Shown here one piece after another: positions 5,701 to 5,847 of a stretch of 5,847 bases of DNA. Made by a program: the position numbers and the translations under genes. The DNA lies in contig JACPWV010000079.1 of assembly GCA_016196905.1 (NCBI GenBank), positions 1-5,847 of the forward strand, given 5' to 3'. The notes under the pieces are model-generated. The model did no database searches. It had not been told where the DNA came from and saw nothing but the letters and a program-made list of their open reading frames with translations. Position 1 is the stretch's first letter. Every line of letters begins with the position of its first letter. The stretch comes from Chloroflexota bacterium. GTDB lineage: Bacteria > Chloroflexota > Anaerolineae > UBA7937 > JACPPX01.

Positions 5701-5847
5701 CAGAGAATCTCCGCGATGAACTGCTGGACCATCCCCTCGGTCATGGGCCCGGAGTGGATGCGCACCACCTTCCCGTCGCGACCGATGAAGATGCTGGTGG
5801 GGAGCCCGAAGACCGTGTACTTCTGAGTGACCTCACCGGTTTCGTCG
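5700..5847 (-). CDS. TlpA/ResA-like thioredoxin-family protein, C-terminal fragment
   Basis: The minus strand from 5846 encodes the last 48 residues of a protein that starts outside the window, with stop TGA at 5702-5700. The visible piece contains YTVFGLPTSIFIGRDGKVVR, the hallmark cis-proline strand (GLPTS) and beta hairpin (FIGRDGKVV) of TlpA/ResA/AhpC-TSA-type thiol reductases. A closing helix, TEGMVQQFIAEIL, follows. Such proteins are normally exported or membrane-anchored and reduce or oxidise disulfides outside the cytoplasm. The CxxC active site and any signal sequence lie beyond the edge, so activity and location are not verified. It is the first visible gene of the minus-strand unit; the next gene starts on its last base. 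Confidence 0.85.
   Translation of the reverse strand, partial: DETGEVTQKYTVFGLPTSIFIGRDGKVVRIHSGPMTEGMVQQFIAEIL
5708..5712 (-). promoter_or_regulatory. Shine-Dalgarno for the glutaredoxin-like gene
   Basis: GGAGA on the minus strand, seven bases before ATG 5700, lies within the final codons of the TlpA-like gene. It supports the chosen start and translation of the pair from one message. Confidence 0.7.

Overview
This is a GC-rich bacterial window with tightly packed genes that can be read as five protein-coding genes, two of them cut by the window edges. The right-hand genes overlap by 1 or 4 bases. The gene types fit a thermophilic or moderately thermophilic member of Chloroflexota or a nearby deep-branching phylum: a DHH/CBS/poly(A)-polymerase fusion, a bacterial deoxyadenosine/deoxyguanosine-type kinase and a DUF2085 membrane protein, with Arg/Glu/Leu-rich proteins. 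That placement is an inference from gene types, not a database match. No rRNA, tRNA, CRISPR array, insertion sequence or phage gene was seen.

Left part (1-1410, minus strand): the first 470 codons of a membrane-anchored tetratricopeptide-repeat (TPR) protein, whose C-terminus lies beyond base 1. A 61-base divergent intergenic region (1411-1471) follows. It carries two back-to-back extended -10 elements, each ending exactly 7 bases before an ATG, with no clear ribosome binding site. Both flanking genes may therefore be expressed from leaderless mRNAs.

Centre (1472-4782, plus strand): a two-gene operon. The first gene encodes an 863-residue multidomain protein: a DHH/DHHA1 phosphoesterase (NrnA/RecJ superfamily), two CBS domains, and a class II tRNA nucleotidyltransferase/poly(A) polymerase module. 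The second, which overlaps it by ATGA, encodes a deoxynucleoside kinase with an unusual N-terminal extension. Together they suggest RNA 3'-end maintenance, or degradation of very short RNA, combined with nucleotide salvage and possibly sensed through the CBS domains. A perfect 16-bp inverted repeat (4804-4839) separates this operon from the convergent one on the right.

Right part (4862-5847, minus strand): three overlapping genes, read right to left. They are the C-terminal end of a TlpA/ResA-like thioredoxin-fold protein, a small CxxC glutaredoxin-like protein, and a four-helix DUF2085 membrane protein with only two cysteines. The 1-bp and 4-bp overlaps, with good Shine-Dalgarno sequences inside the upstream genes, indicate one polycistronic unit with a thiol-redox theme.

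No gene-free stretch exceeds 80 bases. I see no wholly new system. The points most worth checking are the matched leaderless divergent promoters, the four-domain RNA-end/nucleotide fusion coupled to a deoxynucleoside kinase, and the redox cassette ending in a DUF2085 protein.
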